Shown here piece after piece: positions 6,806-15,739 of a stretch of DNA of 64,000 nucleotides (position 1 is the first letter of the stretch; every line of letters begins with the position of its first letter). The notes beneath the pieces were generated by a model. It did not search any database. It was not told the DNA's origin and worked only from the letters and a program-made list of their open reading frames with translations. Source of the stretch: an uncultured Bacteroidia bacterium. Its GTDB lineage: Bacteria > Bacteroidota > Bacteroidia > Bacteroidales > UBA932. A program made the translations under genes and the position numbers. Location: NCBI GenBank assembly GCA_902789395.1, contig CADANY010000017.1:17263-81262 (forward strand), given 5' to 3'.

Positions 6806-7702
6806 ATGAACAGAATTGTTTTGATTAGTGCATGTGCAGCGGCCGCAGCCTTTGTTTGCTCCTGCGGCGGCAACAACAAGAAAGCCGAGGTCGGTCCTGT
6901 CACCTTCCTCAGCGAAGAAACGACGACAGTCCATGTCGCCAATCCGGACGCTCCTGAGTATGATGTGATTACCAAACCTCAGGTCGATCTGGCCAGCCTT
7001 CCTGTCGACAAGGACGGCTATTACATCCTCTTTGACGGTACCCGTCTCGACGGGTGGCGCGGTTATGGAAAGGATGCAGTCCCTTCGAAATGGTCTATCG
7101 AGGACGGCTGCCTGAAGTTCTCGGGCACCGGTTCCGGTGAGGGACAGACTCTCGAAGGCGGCGATATCATCTTCGCCCACAAGTTCAAGAATTTCAAGCT
7201 TGAATTCGAATGGAAGGTCTCCAAGGGTGGCAATTCCGGTGTCTTCTATCTTGCCCAGGAAGTCCAGTCTGAGAAGGACGGAAACAAGAAGTATGAGCAT
7301 ATCTACCTCTCTGCTCCTGAGTATCAGGTTCTTGACAACGCGAATCATCCGGATGCCCTTCTCGGAGTCGACGGCAACCGCCAGAGCGCTTCCCTGTATG
7401 ATATGATTCCTGCCAAGCCGCAGAACCAGAATCCCTTCGAGAACTGGAACAAGGGCGGCATCATGGTCTATAAGGGTACGGTTGTCCACTCCCAGAATGA
7501 TGTCAATGTCGTTGAGTACCACCTCTGGACTCCTGAATGGACTGAAATGCTCCAGAACAGCAAGTTCAGCCAGGAAAAATGGCCCATCGCGTTCGACCTG
7601 CTGAATAATTGCGGCGGTCCGGATCATGAGGGTTACATCGGTTTCCAGGATCATGGCGATGACGTATGGTTCAGAAATATCCGGATTAAAGTACTTGACT
7701 GA
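6806..7702 (+). CDS. DUF1080 (3-keto-disaccharide hydrolase-like) lipoprotein
   Basis: 298 residues. The N-terminal hydrophobic signal ends in a lipobox around FVCSC, with the lipidated Cys at 18 or 20, so the protein should be membrane-anchored in the envelope. The rest is a concanavalin-like beta-sandwich of the DUF1080 family: FDGTRLDGWRGYG near 75-87, the KFKNFKLEFEWKVS strand pair, GNSGVFYLAQ, and EYQVLDNANHPDA. Members of this family have been shown to cleave 3-keto-glycosides by elimination or hydrolysis. It follows the oxidoreductase by 18 nt and overlaps the isomerase start by one base (TGATG), so it sits mid-operon. The substrate linkage is unknown. Confidence 0.87.
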   Translation: MNRIVLISACAAAAAFVCSCGGNNKKAEVGPVTFLSEETTTVHVANPDAPEYDVITKPQVDLASLPVDKDGYYILFDGTRLDGWRGYGKDAVPSKWSIEDGCLKFSGTGSGEGQTLEGGDIIFAHKFKNFKLEFEWKVSKGGNSGVFYLAQEVQSEKDGNKKYEHIYLSAPEYQVLDNANHPDALLGVDGNRQSASLYDMIPAKPQNQNPFENWNKGGIMVYKGTVVHSQNDVNVVEYHLWTPEWTEMLQNSKFSQEKWPIAFDLLNNCGGPDHEGYIGFQDHGDDVWFRNIRIKVLD

Positions 7703-8610
7703 TGAAACGGGTATTCAGATTAATGCTTATCGCTGCGACGGCTGTCGCAGCGATGGCTTTTGTCTCCGGTTGTAACGGGAAGCAGGAAGTGAAACCGAAA
7801 AAAGAAATCGGTCTGCAGCTTTATTCGATCCGCAGCGTACTCAAGGACGCCAACGGAGATGCCGCCAAGCTCGGCGAGATCATGAAACAGCTCGCGGATA
7901 TGGGGTATACTACGGTAGAATCCGCAAATTATAAGGATGGAAAGATTTTCGGACTGACTCCTGAGGAGTATAAGAAAGTACTCGATGAAGCAGGCTTGAA
8001 AGCGATTTCCTGTCACGTGAGCCACTATTTAAGTGCAGAGGAAGTCGCGAGCGGTGACCTTACGGCTGCCCTTGAGTGGTGGAAACAGTGCATCGCTGAC
8101 CATAAGGCCGCCGGTTGCAGCTACATCGTGACGCCCGGCATGCCCAAGACCCCGGACGAGCCTACCCTTGCCCTTTACTGCAAGTATTTCAATGAAGTGG
8201 GCAAACTCTGCAAGGCGGAGGGCCTGAAGTATGGCTACCACAACCATTCGTATGAGTTCAAGCATAAGATCGGGGATGTCGTCATGTATGATTACCTGAT
8301 CCAGCATACCGATCCGGAGTTGGTTTTCTTCCAGATGGACGTCTATTGGGCTGTATACGGCAACGTCGCTCCCGTCAAGTACTTCCAGAAGTATCCGGGC
8401 CGTTTCAAGGCGCTGCATATCAAGGATTATCATGAACTCGGACAGAGCGGTATGGTCGGTTTCGACGCGATTTTCAACCACATTGCCGAAGCCGGTACCG
8501 AGTTTATCATCGTCGAACTGGAAGGTTCCGACAATCCGAGCATCATCGATGGCGTAAAGGAGAGTATCGATTATCTCCTGAACGCTTCTTTCGTGCCCGA
8601 GGCATATTGA
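7702..8610 (+). CDS. Sugar phosphate isomerase/epimerase-type TIM-barrel lipoprotein
   Basis: 302 residues with a lipoprotein signal (lipobox FVSGC, Cys24) followed by a xylose-isomerase-like TIM barrel (AP_endonuc_2 family). Family segments include GLQLYSIRSVLKD after the signal, YGYHNHSYEF, QMDVYWA, ALHIKDYH and IVELEGSD, which supply the usual Glu/Asp/His metal ligands. Together with the two upstream genes it likely epimerises or isomerises the 3-keto sugar released in the envelope. It is the last gene of the operon. A terminator follows at 8633-8661. The catalysed reaction is inferred from context only. Confidence 0.85.
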   Translation: MKRVFRLMLIAATAVAAMAFVSGCNGKQEVKPKKEIGLQLYSIRSVLKDANGDAAKLGEIMKQLADMGYTTVESANYKDGKIFGLTPEEYKKVLDEAGLKAISCHVSHYLSAEEVASGDLTAALEWWKQCIADHKAAGCSYIVTPGMPKTPDEPTLALYCKYFNEVGKLCKAEGLKYGYHNHSYEFKHKIGDVVMYDYLIQHTDPELVFFQMDVYWAVYGNVAPVKYFQKYPGRFKALHIKDYHELGQSGMVGFDAIFNHIAEAGTEFIIVELEGSDNPSIIDGVKESIDYLLNASFVPEAY

Positions 8611-8632
8611 TCCCTCCGGATCATCGGTCAGG

Positions 8633-8661
8633 GGAGGCGGCTCTTTCGGGTCGCCTCCTTT
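8633..8661 (+). terminator. Terminator of the 3-keto-glycoside cassette
   Basis: GGAGGCG (8633-8639) pairs with CGCCTCC (8652-8658) around a 12-base loop, and a T-rich run follows. Confidence 0.75.
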
Positions 8662-8666
8662 CTTTA

Positions 8667-8696
8667 TTGTTATTTGCGAAATAATCGTTATTTTTG
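8667..8696 (+). promoter_or_regulatory. valS promoter
   Basis: TTG at 8667-8669, a 19-bp spacer and TATTTTTG at 8689-8696, giving a leader of about 22 nt before the ATG at 8724. Confidence 0.6.
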
Positions 8697-8723
8697 TATG
8701 ATAAATAGCAATTAAAGATAGAT

Positions 8724-11390
8724 ATGGAACTGTCCGCAAAGTACAATCCCGCTGAGGTTGAAGATAAGTGGTACTCTTATTGGCTGGAGCACAAGTTCTT
8801 CCATTCGGAACCGAATGAGAAAGAACCGTATACGATCGTTATTCCGCCGCCCAATGTCACCGGTATCCTGCACATGGGCCATGTGCTCAATAATACGCTC
8901 AATGATGTTTTGATCCGCAAAGCCCGCATGGACGGGAAGAATGCCTGCTGGGTCCCGGGAACCGACCATGCTTCGATTGCAACGGAGAACAAGGTTGTCG
9001 CCAAGCTGAAAGCAGAGGGGATCAACAAAGAGGACCTGACCCGCGAAGAATTCCTTCAGCACGCCTGGAAGTGGAAGGAAGAGCATGGCGGGATCATCCT
9101 CAAGCAGCTCCGGAAGCTCGGCGCATCCTGCGACTGGGACCGCACCCGGTTCACAATGGATCCGGATCTCTCCGAGGCCGTAATCAATACCTTTGTCCAT
9201 TTTTATAAGAAGGGATGGATCTACAAGGGAGTCCGGATGGTCAACTGGGATCCGGAGGCCTTGACTGCGGTAAGCGATGATGAGGTGATCCATAAAGATA
9301 CCAAGAGCCATTTCTACCATCTGCGTTATTATATTTCAGACGGGAACGGGCATCCGACGGACCGTTTCCTTGTTATCGCGACAACCCGTCCTGAGACGAT
9401 TATGGCGGATGCTGCAATCTGCGTGAATCCTGCCGATGAGCGCCATCACTGGCTCCGTGGCAAGAAAGTTCTGATTCCGTTGATCAACCGGGAGATCCCC
9501 GTCATTGAAGACAGCTATGTTGAAATGGATTTCGGAACCGGATGTCTCAAGGTCACTCCTGCACATGACGTCCACGACTATGAAATCGGCCTTCGTCACA
9601 ATCTGCCTGTTCTTGATATTATCGACGAGCATGGAAAGTTAAATGAAAAAGCTCAGATTCTTATCGGAGAAGACCGTTTTGTCGCCCGGAAGAAGATTGT
9701 CAAGATGCTGGAAGAGTCCGGCAATCTCGTCAAGACGGAAGAATATACATCGCCCGTCGGCTACTCCGAGCGGACCAATGCAGTCATCGAGCCGAGGCTA
9801 TCAGCCCAGTGGTTCCTGAAGATGGACAAGATGGCCGAGCTTGCCTTGGAAACGGTTGAGAGCGGCAAGACCCGTCTGATTCCGGATAAGTATATTAATA
9901 CTTACCGGCATTGGATGGAGAATGTGCGTGACTGGTGTATTTCCCGTCAGCTCTGGTGGGGACAGCGGATTCCGGCCTGGTATCTTCCGGACGGAAGCGT
10001 AGTAGTCGAGCCGAATGCTGAAGCGGCCCTTAAGGCAGCTCAGGCTATTGATCCTTCAATCAAGCCGGAAGACCTTCGTCAGGATGAGGATGTTCTCGAT
10101 ACGTGGTTCAGTTCCTGGCTTTGGCCGATCTCTGTTTTCGATCCTGAATTGCCCGGCCATCCGGAACATACTCCCAACAAGGACCTTTCCTACTACTATC
10201 CGACCAATGATCTTGTCACAGGTCCGGATATCCTGTTCTTCTGGGTTGCCCGTATGATTATGGCCGGCAATGAATTCATGGGAAAAGAGCCGTTCCATAA
10301 TGTCTACCTGACGGGTATCGTGAGGGACAAGATCGGACGGAAGATGTCCAAGACGCTCGGCAATTCTCCGGATCCGCTCGACCTTATCGCAAAACATGGA
10401 GCTGATGCGGTCCGGATCGGGATGTTGCTCTGTTCTTCTGCAGGCAACGATATCTTCTACGATGAGAGCCAGATCGAGCAGGGGAGAAACTTCTGCAACA
10501 AGATTTGGAATTCCTATCGACTCATCAAAGGTTTTACTGTAGATGAGAATGCGCAACAGTCTGATGTATGCAAAGTTGCTGTCGAGTGGTTTGACGCTAA
10601 ACTCAGCCAGACAATCGAGCTTGTCGAAGATCATTATTCTAAGTTCCGCATCTCCGATGCCTTGATGACGATCTACAAGCTCTTCTGGGATGATTACTGC
10701 TCCTGGTATCTCGAGGCGATTAAGCCTGCCTTTGTCGACGGCAAGGCACTCCCGATGGACCGTGAGACGTATGATGCAACACTCCGCTACTTTGAGGCGC
10801 TTTTGAAACTGATCCACCCTGTGATGCCTTTCATCAGCGAGGAACTGTGGCAGAATATGGAAGACCGGAAAGATGGCGATACGATTATGTATGCGGCTTC
10901 GCCGAAAGCCCGTCCTTTCGACCCTGCCGTCATCACCGCTTTCGAGATGGCAGAAGAGGCTGTCAACGGAATCCGCGGAATCCGGAACCAGAAGAATCTC
11001 TCGCCGCGTGAGCCCCTCGCCCTTAAGGTCAAGGGAGATTTCCCGGCGAAAGCGATTCCTGTCATCGAGCGGCTGGCCAATACGTCATCAGTTGAAATCG
11101 TCTCCGGATTCTCTGAATCAAACGGCGTCAGTTTCCTTGTTCGGACGTTTGAGATGTTCGTTCCCCTGACCGGACTGATCAATGTAGAAGAAGAGATCGC
11201 CAAGCTGGAAAAGGAGCTCGAATATCAGAAGAAATTCCTCGCCGGAGTCCGTGCCAAGCTCTCAAATGAGCGCTTTACGGCCCATGCCCCGGAGGCTGTC
11301 GTCGCCAATGAGCGTAAAAAAGAGGCCGATAGCCTTTCCAAGATAGAAAGCTTCGAGTCTCAGATTAAAGCATTGAAAAATAGCAAATAA
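8724..11390 (+). CDS. valS: Valyl-tRNA synthetase
   Basis: Class I aminoacyl-tRNA synthetase charging tRNA-Val, 888 residues, full length. The HIGH signature appears as HMGH at 50-53 after PPPNVTGIL. The KMSKS loop is KMSKT at 540-544, a common variant in ValS. The CP1 editing domain lies between them, with TTRPETIMADAAI near 220. The C-terminal ~70 residues form the coiled-coil arm typical of ValS (VEEEIAKLEKELEYQKK). The gene has its own promoter and lies 33 nt upstream of a thioesterase gene. Confidence 0.97.
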   Translation: MELSAKYNPAEVEDKWYSYWLEHKFFHSEPNEKEPYTIVIPPPNVTGILHMGHVLNNTLNDVLIRKARMDGKNACWVPGTDHASIATENKVVAKLKAEGINKEDLTREEFLQHAWKWKEEHGGIILKQLRKLGASCDWDRTRFTMDPDLSEAVINTFVHFYKKGWIYKGVRMVNWDPEALTAVSDDEVIHKDTKSHFYHLRYYISDGNGHPTDRFLVIATTRPETIMADAAICVNPADERHHWLRGKKVLIPLINREIPVIEDSYVEMDFGTGCLKVTPAHDVHDYEIGLRHNLPVLDIIDEHGKLNEKAQILIGEDRFVARKKIVKMLEESGNLVKTEEYTSPVGYSERTNAVIEPRLSAQWFLKMDKMAELALETVESGKTRLIPDKYINTYRHWMENVRDWCISRQLWWGQRIPAWYLPDGSVVVEPNAEAALKAAQAIDPSIKPEDLRQDEDVLDTWFSSWLWPISVFDPELPGHPEHTPNKDLSYYYPTNDLVTGPDILFFWVARMIMAGNEFMGKEPFHNVYLTGIVRDKIGRKMSKTLGNSPDPLDLIAKHGADAVRIGMLLCSSAGNDIFYDESQIEQGRNFCNKIWNSYRLIKGFTVDENAQQSDVCKVAVEWFDAKLSQTIELVEDHYSKFRISDALMTIYKLFWDDYCSWYLEAIKPAFVDGKALPMDRETYDATLRYFEALLKLIHPVMPFISEELWQNMEDRKDGDTIMYAASPKARPFDPAVITAFEMAEEAVNGIRGIRNQKNLSPREPLALKVKGDFPAKAIPVIERLANTSSVEIVSGFSESNGVSFLVRTFEMFVPLTGLINVEEEIAKLEKELEYQKKFLAGVRAKLSNERFTAHAPEAVVANERKKEADSLSKIESFESQIKALKNSK

Positions 11391-11423
11391 AACAAGATTG
11401 TTAAGTGTTATAACATTTTTGTT

Positions 11424-11840
11424 ATGATGTATTTTGAGACCAGTTTTCCCGTTCGGTATTATGAAACCGACCAAATGGGAGTCGTCCATCACTCCAATTA
11501 CATCCGTTATTTTGAAACGGCACGTAATATGATGATGGCGGATGGGGGATTCCCGATTGAAGTCTGCGAAGGGGAGGCTGGCGTGATGATTCCGATCGTT
11601 TCGGTAGAGTGCCACTTCAAGCATCCGGCCCGGATGGGGGATGTATTGACAGTCTCGGCCGCCATCGACAGTGTACCGATGGCGAAGCTGACGATCCGGC
11701 AGCAAGTCTGCAACCAGCGGGGCGAGATCTGTGCGGAAGGCTCTGTTCTTCTCGGATTCATCGATTCGAAGACGTTCCGTCCTGTCCGGTGCCCTGAAAG
11801 ACTGGCGAAATTGATTGAAAATAGATTAAATGACCGTTAA
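11424..11840 (+). CDS. YbgC-like acyl-CoA thioesterase (4HBT, hot-dog fold)
   Basis: 138 residues of single hot-dog fold. The [22 protein letters not shown] segment (about 13-34) is the family active site, with the catalytic Asp in ETDQMG and HHSNY on the central helix. Such enzymes hydrolyse short- or medium-chain acyl-CoA or acyl-ACP. The stop lies shortly before the tatA start, so it appears to lead the tatA-tatC-ABC-F gene string. A functional tie to the Tat genes is not evident. Confidence 0.88.
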   Translation: MMYFETSFPVRYYETDQMGVVHHSNYIRYFETARNMMMADGGFPIEVCEGEAGVMIPIVSVECHFKHPARMGDVLTVSAAIDSVPMAKLTIRQQVCNQRGEICAEGSVLLGFIDSKTFRPVRCPERLAKLIENRLNDR

Positions 11841-11856
11841 TTTAATACTTACTGTT

Positions 11857-12054
11857 ATGATGCTGATTTATCCTCTCGCATTCGGTACATGGGAAATTGT
11901 AGCGATTGTACTTGTTGTCCTTCTTCTTTTCGGCGGTAAGAAAATTCCTGAGCTCATGAATGGCCTCGGAAAGGGTGTCAAGAGTTTCAAGAAAGGCATG
12001 AAAGAGGTTGAAGAAGAAATCAACGACCTCGACAAAGACGAAGAAAAGAAATAG
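11857..12054 (+). CDS. tatA: Sec-independent translocase subunit TatA/E
   Basis: A small protein with one N-terminal transmembrane helix ([13 protein letters not shown]), the FGGKKIPEL hinge, an amphipathic helix ([21 protein letters not shown]) and an acidic tail, the TatA architecture. The frame also has an ATG at 11830, but that overlaps the thioesterase stop and adds a nine-residue hydrophobic extension that TatA proteins lack. I therefore prefer 11857 ([14 protein letters not shown]), giving 65 residues. TatC follows 11 nt downstream. No TatB was seen, as expected for a minimal TatAC system. Confidence 0.9.
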   Translation: MMLIYPLAFGTWEIVAIVLVVLLLFGGKKIPELMNGLGKGVKSFKKGMKEVEEEINDLDKDEEKK

Positions 12055-12065
12055 CCTGCTGAATC

Positions 12066-12842
12066 GTGGCTGCGGGAAGTAAAGAGATGTCCTTCTGGGA
12101 CCACCTTGAAGAGTTGAGAGGAACCTTGTTCCGCTCGATTCTGGCCGTTTGTCTCCTTTCGGTCATCTTCCTGTCGATCAAAGGCCCCCTTTTCAAGGCG
12201 GTCCTCTGGCCGGCGACACCGGATTTTATCCTGTATCGCTGGCTTGGGCTCGATTTCAATATGAGCCTGATCAATATAGACATTTCCGCGCAGTTCTTCG
12301 TCCATCTGAAGATGTCCCTTCTCTGCGGAGTCGTCATTGCTTTCCCCTATATTATCTATGAGGTCTGGAGGTTTATCGCTCCGGCTCTCTATGACAATGA
12401 GAAAGTGGCGGTCGGCAGGGCATTCAAGATGTCTTCTTTCCTCTTTTATCTCGGCGTTGCCGTAGGGTATTTCGTCGTGCTCCCGGTCTGTCTGATGTTT
12501 TTCATGAATTATACTGTCAGCGACTCTGTCGAGAACACGATCTCCCTGCAGTCCTATATCTCGATGTTTGTCTCGATGGTATTCCTGATCGGCCTCATTT
12601 TCGAGTTCCCGACCGTGATTATGATTCTCTCAAATCTCGGAATTATCCATCGGGAGGACCTTAAAAAGTACCGCAGGCACGCGATCATCGTAGTTTTGGT
12701 TTTGGCGGCATTGATTACCCCGAGCGATCCTTTCTCGATGTTTGTCCTTGCGATTCCGCTCTATGGACTATATGAGTTCAGTATTCTGATTTGTAAACCA
12801 GCCGATCCCGAGGAGGAAGAATCCCATGATCTCACTGAATAA
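12066..12842 (+). CDS. tatC: Sec-independent translocase subunit TatC
   Basis: Six-helix inner membrane receptor for twin-arginine signal peptides, 258 residues. The N-terminal FWDHLEELRGTLFRS segment, with the conserved signal-binding Glu, starts at about residue 10. FIAPALYDNEK is the conserved first periplasmic loop. The start shown is GTG at 12066. An ATG at 12087 (MSFWDHL) is a good alternative. The 3' end overlaps the ABC-F gene by 17 nt. The exported oxidoreductase at 5291 is a likely client. Confidence 0.95.
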   Translation: MAAGSKEMSFWDHLEELRGTLFRSILAVCLLSVIFLSIKGPLFKAVLWPATPDFILYRWLGLDFNMSLINIDISAQFFVHLKMSLLCGVVIAFPYIIYEVWRFIAPALYDNEKVAVGRAFKMSSFLFYLGVAVGYFVVLPVCLMFFMNYTVSDSVENTISLQSYISMFVSMVFLIGLIFEFPTVIMILSNLGIIHREDLKKYRRHAIIVVLVLAALITPSDPFSMFVLAIPLYGLYEFSILICKPADPEEEESHDLTE

Positions 12843-14748
12843 TATCAGCGTAGCCTTCGGTGGTTTTACCCTTCTGGACAATATCAGCCTGCATATCAGC
12901 GACAATGACAAAATCGGGCTGGTCGGAAAGAACGGAGCGGGGAAGTCTACGCTGATGAAACTGATTACCGGAGAGCAAAGTCCGACCTCAGGGTCCATCG
13001 ATCGACCCGCCGGTATTCGGATCGGTTATCTGCCGCAAATCATGGAACATCACCGGGGGAGATCCGTCATGGAAGAGACCATGACCGTTTTCGATCACCT
13101 CCGTGAACTCGATGAGGAGACCCGCCGGATCAGTACAGAACTTTCGGAACGTACTGATTATGAGTCTAAAGAATATGAATCGCTGATCAACCGCCTGAAT
13201 GAGATCAATGACCGTCTGGCGCTTGAGAGCGGTGTGTCTCCACGGGCCCAGGCGGAACGCACGCTGACGGGCCTGGGATTCATGCCGGATGAGTGGGACC
13301 GTAAAACCGAAACGTTCAGCCAGGGCTGGAACATGCGGATCGAACTGGCGAAGATCCTTCTCTCCAAACCGGAGGTCCTGCTGCTTGATGAGCCGACCAA
13401 TCATCTTGATATTGAATCGATTGAGTGGTTCGAAGATTATCTGAAAGCCTTCCGTGGGTCCATTCTTCTGGTCTCCCATGACAGGCGCTTCCTGGACAAT
13501 GTAACAACGCGCACTGCGGAGATCATGGTAGGACATATCCATGATTACAAAGTTCCGTATAGCCAGTATGTCATCCTGCGCGAAGAGCGGATTGCCCAGC
13601 AGACGGCTGCTTATGAGAATCAGCAGCGGATGATTGAAAAAACGGAAGATTTTATCAATCGGTTCCGTTATAAGCCGACGAAATCCAACCAGGTCCAGTC
13701 CAGGATCAAAGCATTGGAAAAACTGGAGCGGATCGAGATTGACGAAGTGGATGATTCCGGATTCAACCTCCGTTTCCCTCCCGCCTCACGTTGTGGTGAT
13801 GTTGTCTATAAGGGACATGACCTCACGGTCGGTTATCCCGGTAAGGTTGTTTTCAAGGATGCAGAGATCGAGATCAGGCGTGGGGAAAAAGTAGCCCTGA
13901 TCGGACGGAACGGAGAGGGAAAGACAACGTTGATGCGCGTCATTACCGGCGAATTGGACCCCCTGTCCGGCGAATCTAAGGTCGGGCACAATGTCAATAT
14001 TGGCTATTATGCTCAGAATCAAGAGGATATCCTTGACAAAAATGAGACGGTCTTCAGTACGCTTGACCGTATTGCCGTCGGAGAGATCCGGACGAAACTG
14101 AGGAATCTGCTCGGGGCTTTCCTCTTCAAGGGAGAGGATATAGACAAGAAGGTTTCGGTCCTGAGCGGAGGAGAGCGGGCGCGGCTCGGCATGGCGCGCC
14201 TCATGTTGGAGTCCCATAATGTCCTGGCGCTGGACGAACCGACGAACCATATGGACATCCGGTCGAAGGATATCCTGAAAAAGGCCCTGCAAAGCTTTGA
14301 CGGCACACTTATTGTCGTATCCCATGACCGTGACTTCCTGGACGGACTGGTCGACAAGATGTATGAATTCCGAGGCGGTAAGGTAAAAGAGCATCTGGGG
14401 AGTGTGTCCGAATTCCTGAATAAACGGAAGATAGATTCCCTTCAGGAACTGGAACGGAAAGAAGAAAAGGTTGTCAAGCCGGCTGCCCAGGAGTCAAAAC
14501 CATCTCCTTCTTTCGAGCAGACGAAGGCCCAGACAAAGGAACTGCGGAAGATCCGCAGCCGGATCAAGTACCTGGAAGATCAGATCGGACTTCTGGAGAC
14601 CCGCCAGGGAGAGATAGAGAAGATTCTCTCGAATCCGGGGGAGACGGATGATATTATGGAACTGACGCGTGAGTATTTAGAGAATAAAAGGAGTTCCGAT
14701 GCCATGACAGATGAATGGGGGACCCTTTCAGAACAATTTGAATCATAA
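12826..14748 (+). CDS. ABC-F family ATPase
   Basis: Soluble protein of 640 residues with two ABC ATPase domains and no membrane domain. Walker A motifs are GKNGAGKST (34-42) and GRNGEGKTT (about 358-366), and Walker B motifs are LLLDEPTNHLD and LALDEPTNHMD. The interdomain linker is helical and basic (FINRFRYKPTKSNQVQSR), and a C-terminal coiled coil begins near 560. ABC-F proteins act on the ribosome as translation factors. The C-terminal extension resembles the Uup subgroup. It overlaps tatC by 17 nt. Which subfamily it belongs to needs a tree. Confidence 0.92.
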   Translation: MISLNNISVAFGGFTLLDNISLHISDNDKIGLVGKNGAGKSTLMKLITGEQSPTSGSIDRPAGIRIGYLPQIMEHHRGRSVMEETMTVFDHLRELDEETRRISTELSERTDYESKEYESLINRLNEINDRLALESGVSPRAQAERTLTGLGFMPDEWDRKTETFSQGWNMRIELAKILLSKPEVLLLDEPTNHLDIESIEWFEDYLKAFRGSILLVSHDRRFLDNVTTRTAEIMVGHIHDYKVPYSQYVILREERIAQQTAAYENQQRMIEKTEDFINRFRYKPTKSNQVQSRIKALEKLERIEIDEVDDSGFNLRFPPASRCGDVVYKGHDLTVGYPGKVVFKDAEIEIRRGEKVALIGRNGEGKTTLMRVITGELDPLSGESKVGHNVNIGYYAQNQEDILDKNETVFSTLDRIAVGEIRTKLRNLLGAFLFKGEDIDKKVSVLSGGERARLGMARLMLESHNVLALDEPTNHMDIRSKDILKKALQSFDGTLIVVSHDRDFLDGLVDKMYEFRGGKVKEHLGSVSEFLNKRKIDSLQELERKEEKVVKPAAQESKPSPSFEQTKAQTKELRKIRSRIKYLEDQIGLLETRQGEIEKILSNPGETDDIMELTREYLENKRSSDAMTDEWGTLSEQFES

Positions 14749-14761
14749 AGATTTTTTTGAT

Positions 14762-15739
14762 ATGAAAACGTTGATTAATCGCATGTTCGGGGTTGTTATC
14801 TCGATAATCGCTTTCGGTTTAGCCGCTCAAGGCGTTTCCGCCCAGACCAAGGAAGACATCCATGAACTTTCTTCCTTCAATTCGATTGATATTCAGGACG
14901 ATTTCGAAGTTACCGTGACAAAGGGCAATTATAGCGTCAAAGTGACTGTCGATGCCCTGCTTTCCGACTATGTGAAGTCTTATGTAAAGGGACATACGCT
15001 CTATCTTTTCCTGGATGAGAAGGCTGTCCCCAAAGATGTCAAGAAACTCTACAAGGGCAGAAACGGCATGACCCCGATTATGCGGGCAACCGTCTATACC
15101 CCTGATCTTGAATCCGTCGTCATGTCTGACCAGGCTGCCCTGACGGTTCCCGATGAGTATCCGTCCGGCAGTTTCATGCTCAGCATGACAGACAAGTCGG
15201 TCGTCCGCGCCCTGAGTGTCAACTGCACGACGGCGAATGTCTCGATGAAAAAGAACTCGCAGGCGAATCTTACCCTAACGGCAGTCACGGATATTGTCGT
15301 CTCTACTGAAAATAGCGCAAAACTCCAGCTATCAGGCAGTTGCAAAGACTTGAGCCTGTCGGCTTCCGGATCTTCCGAGCAGAATGTCACGAGTGACGCC
15401 GGTACCCTGACGGTCAATACGGACGGTTCTTCCTCTTCGGTCATTTCTTCCAATTCGGGAAGGGTATATGTCTCATGTGCAGGAAGCTCCAAGCTCCAAC
15501 TCAATGGCACGGCCTCTACTCTGACAGCGAAGGGGGCACGTTCATGCAACATCGATGCACTGAATATGCCTGTAGAAGAGGCTGAAGTGACTATGAATTC
15601 AGGCAGTATCACCCTGACTCCGTCAAAACTCTTGACGGTTGATCTTTCCAGCGGTAGTTCTGTTTATTACAACGGCTCCCCGGAATTCAAGATTTCCCAG
15701 ATTCTTAAATCAACACTGGCTCCCTACGGTACGAAGTAG
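14762..15739 (+). CDS. DUF2807 (head GIN domain) exported protein
   Basis: 325 residues with a signal peptide (MKTLINRMFGVVISIIAFGL, cleavage near VSAQ). The mature part is a Ser/Thr/Val-rich repetitive beta-solenoid typical of the DUF2807 'head GIN' family, beginning FNSIDIQDDFEVTVTKG. The frame opens upstream at 14711, inside the ABC-F gene, but the signal peptide fixes the start at 14762. The gene follows ABC-F by 13 nt. The last 30 nt overlap the convergent cinA. The family is common in Bacteroidota envelopes and has no firmly assigned function. Confidence 0.88.
   Translation: MKTLINRMFGVVISIIAFGLAAQGVSAQTKEDIHELSSFNSIDIQDDFEVTVTKGNYSVKVTVDALLSDYVKSYVKGHTLYLFLDEKAVPKDVKKLYKGRNGMTPIMRATVYTPDLESVVMSDQAALTVPDEYPSGSFMLSMTDKSVVRALSVNCTTANVSMKKNSQANLTLTAVTDIVVSTENSAKLQLSGSCKDLSLSASGSSEQNVTSDAGTLTVNTDGSSSSVISSNSGRVYVSCAGSSKLQLNGTASTLTAKGARSCNIDALNMPVEEAEVTMNSGSITLTPSKLLTVDLSSGSSVYYNGSPEFKISQILKSTLAPYGTK

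Noticed and set aside
11830..11856. Longer tatA start at 11830
   Set aside because: It would add nine residues that TatA proteins do not have and overlap the thioesterase stop. The ATG at 11857 gives a standard TatA N-terminus.
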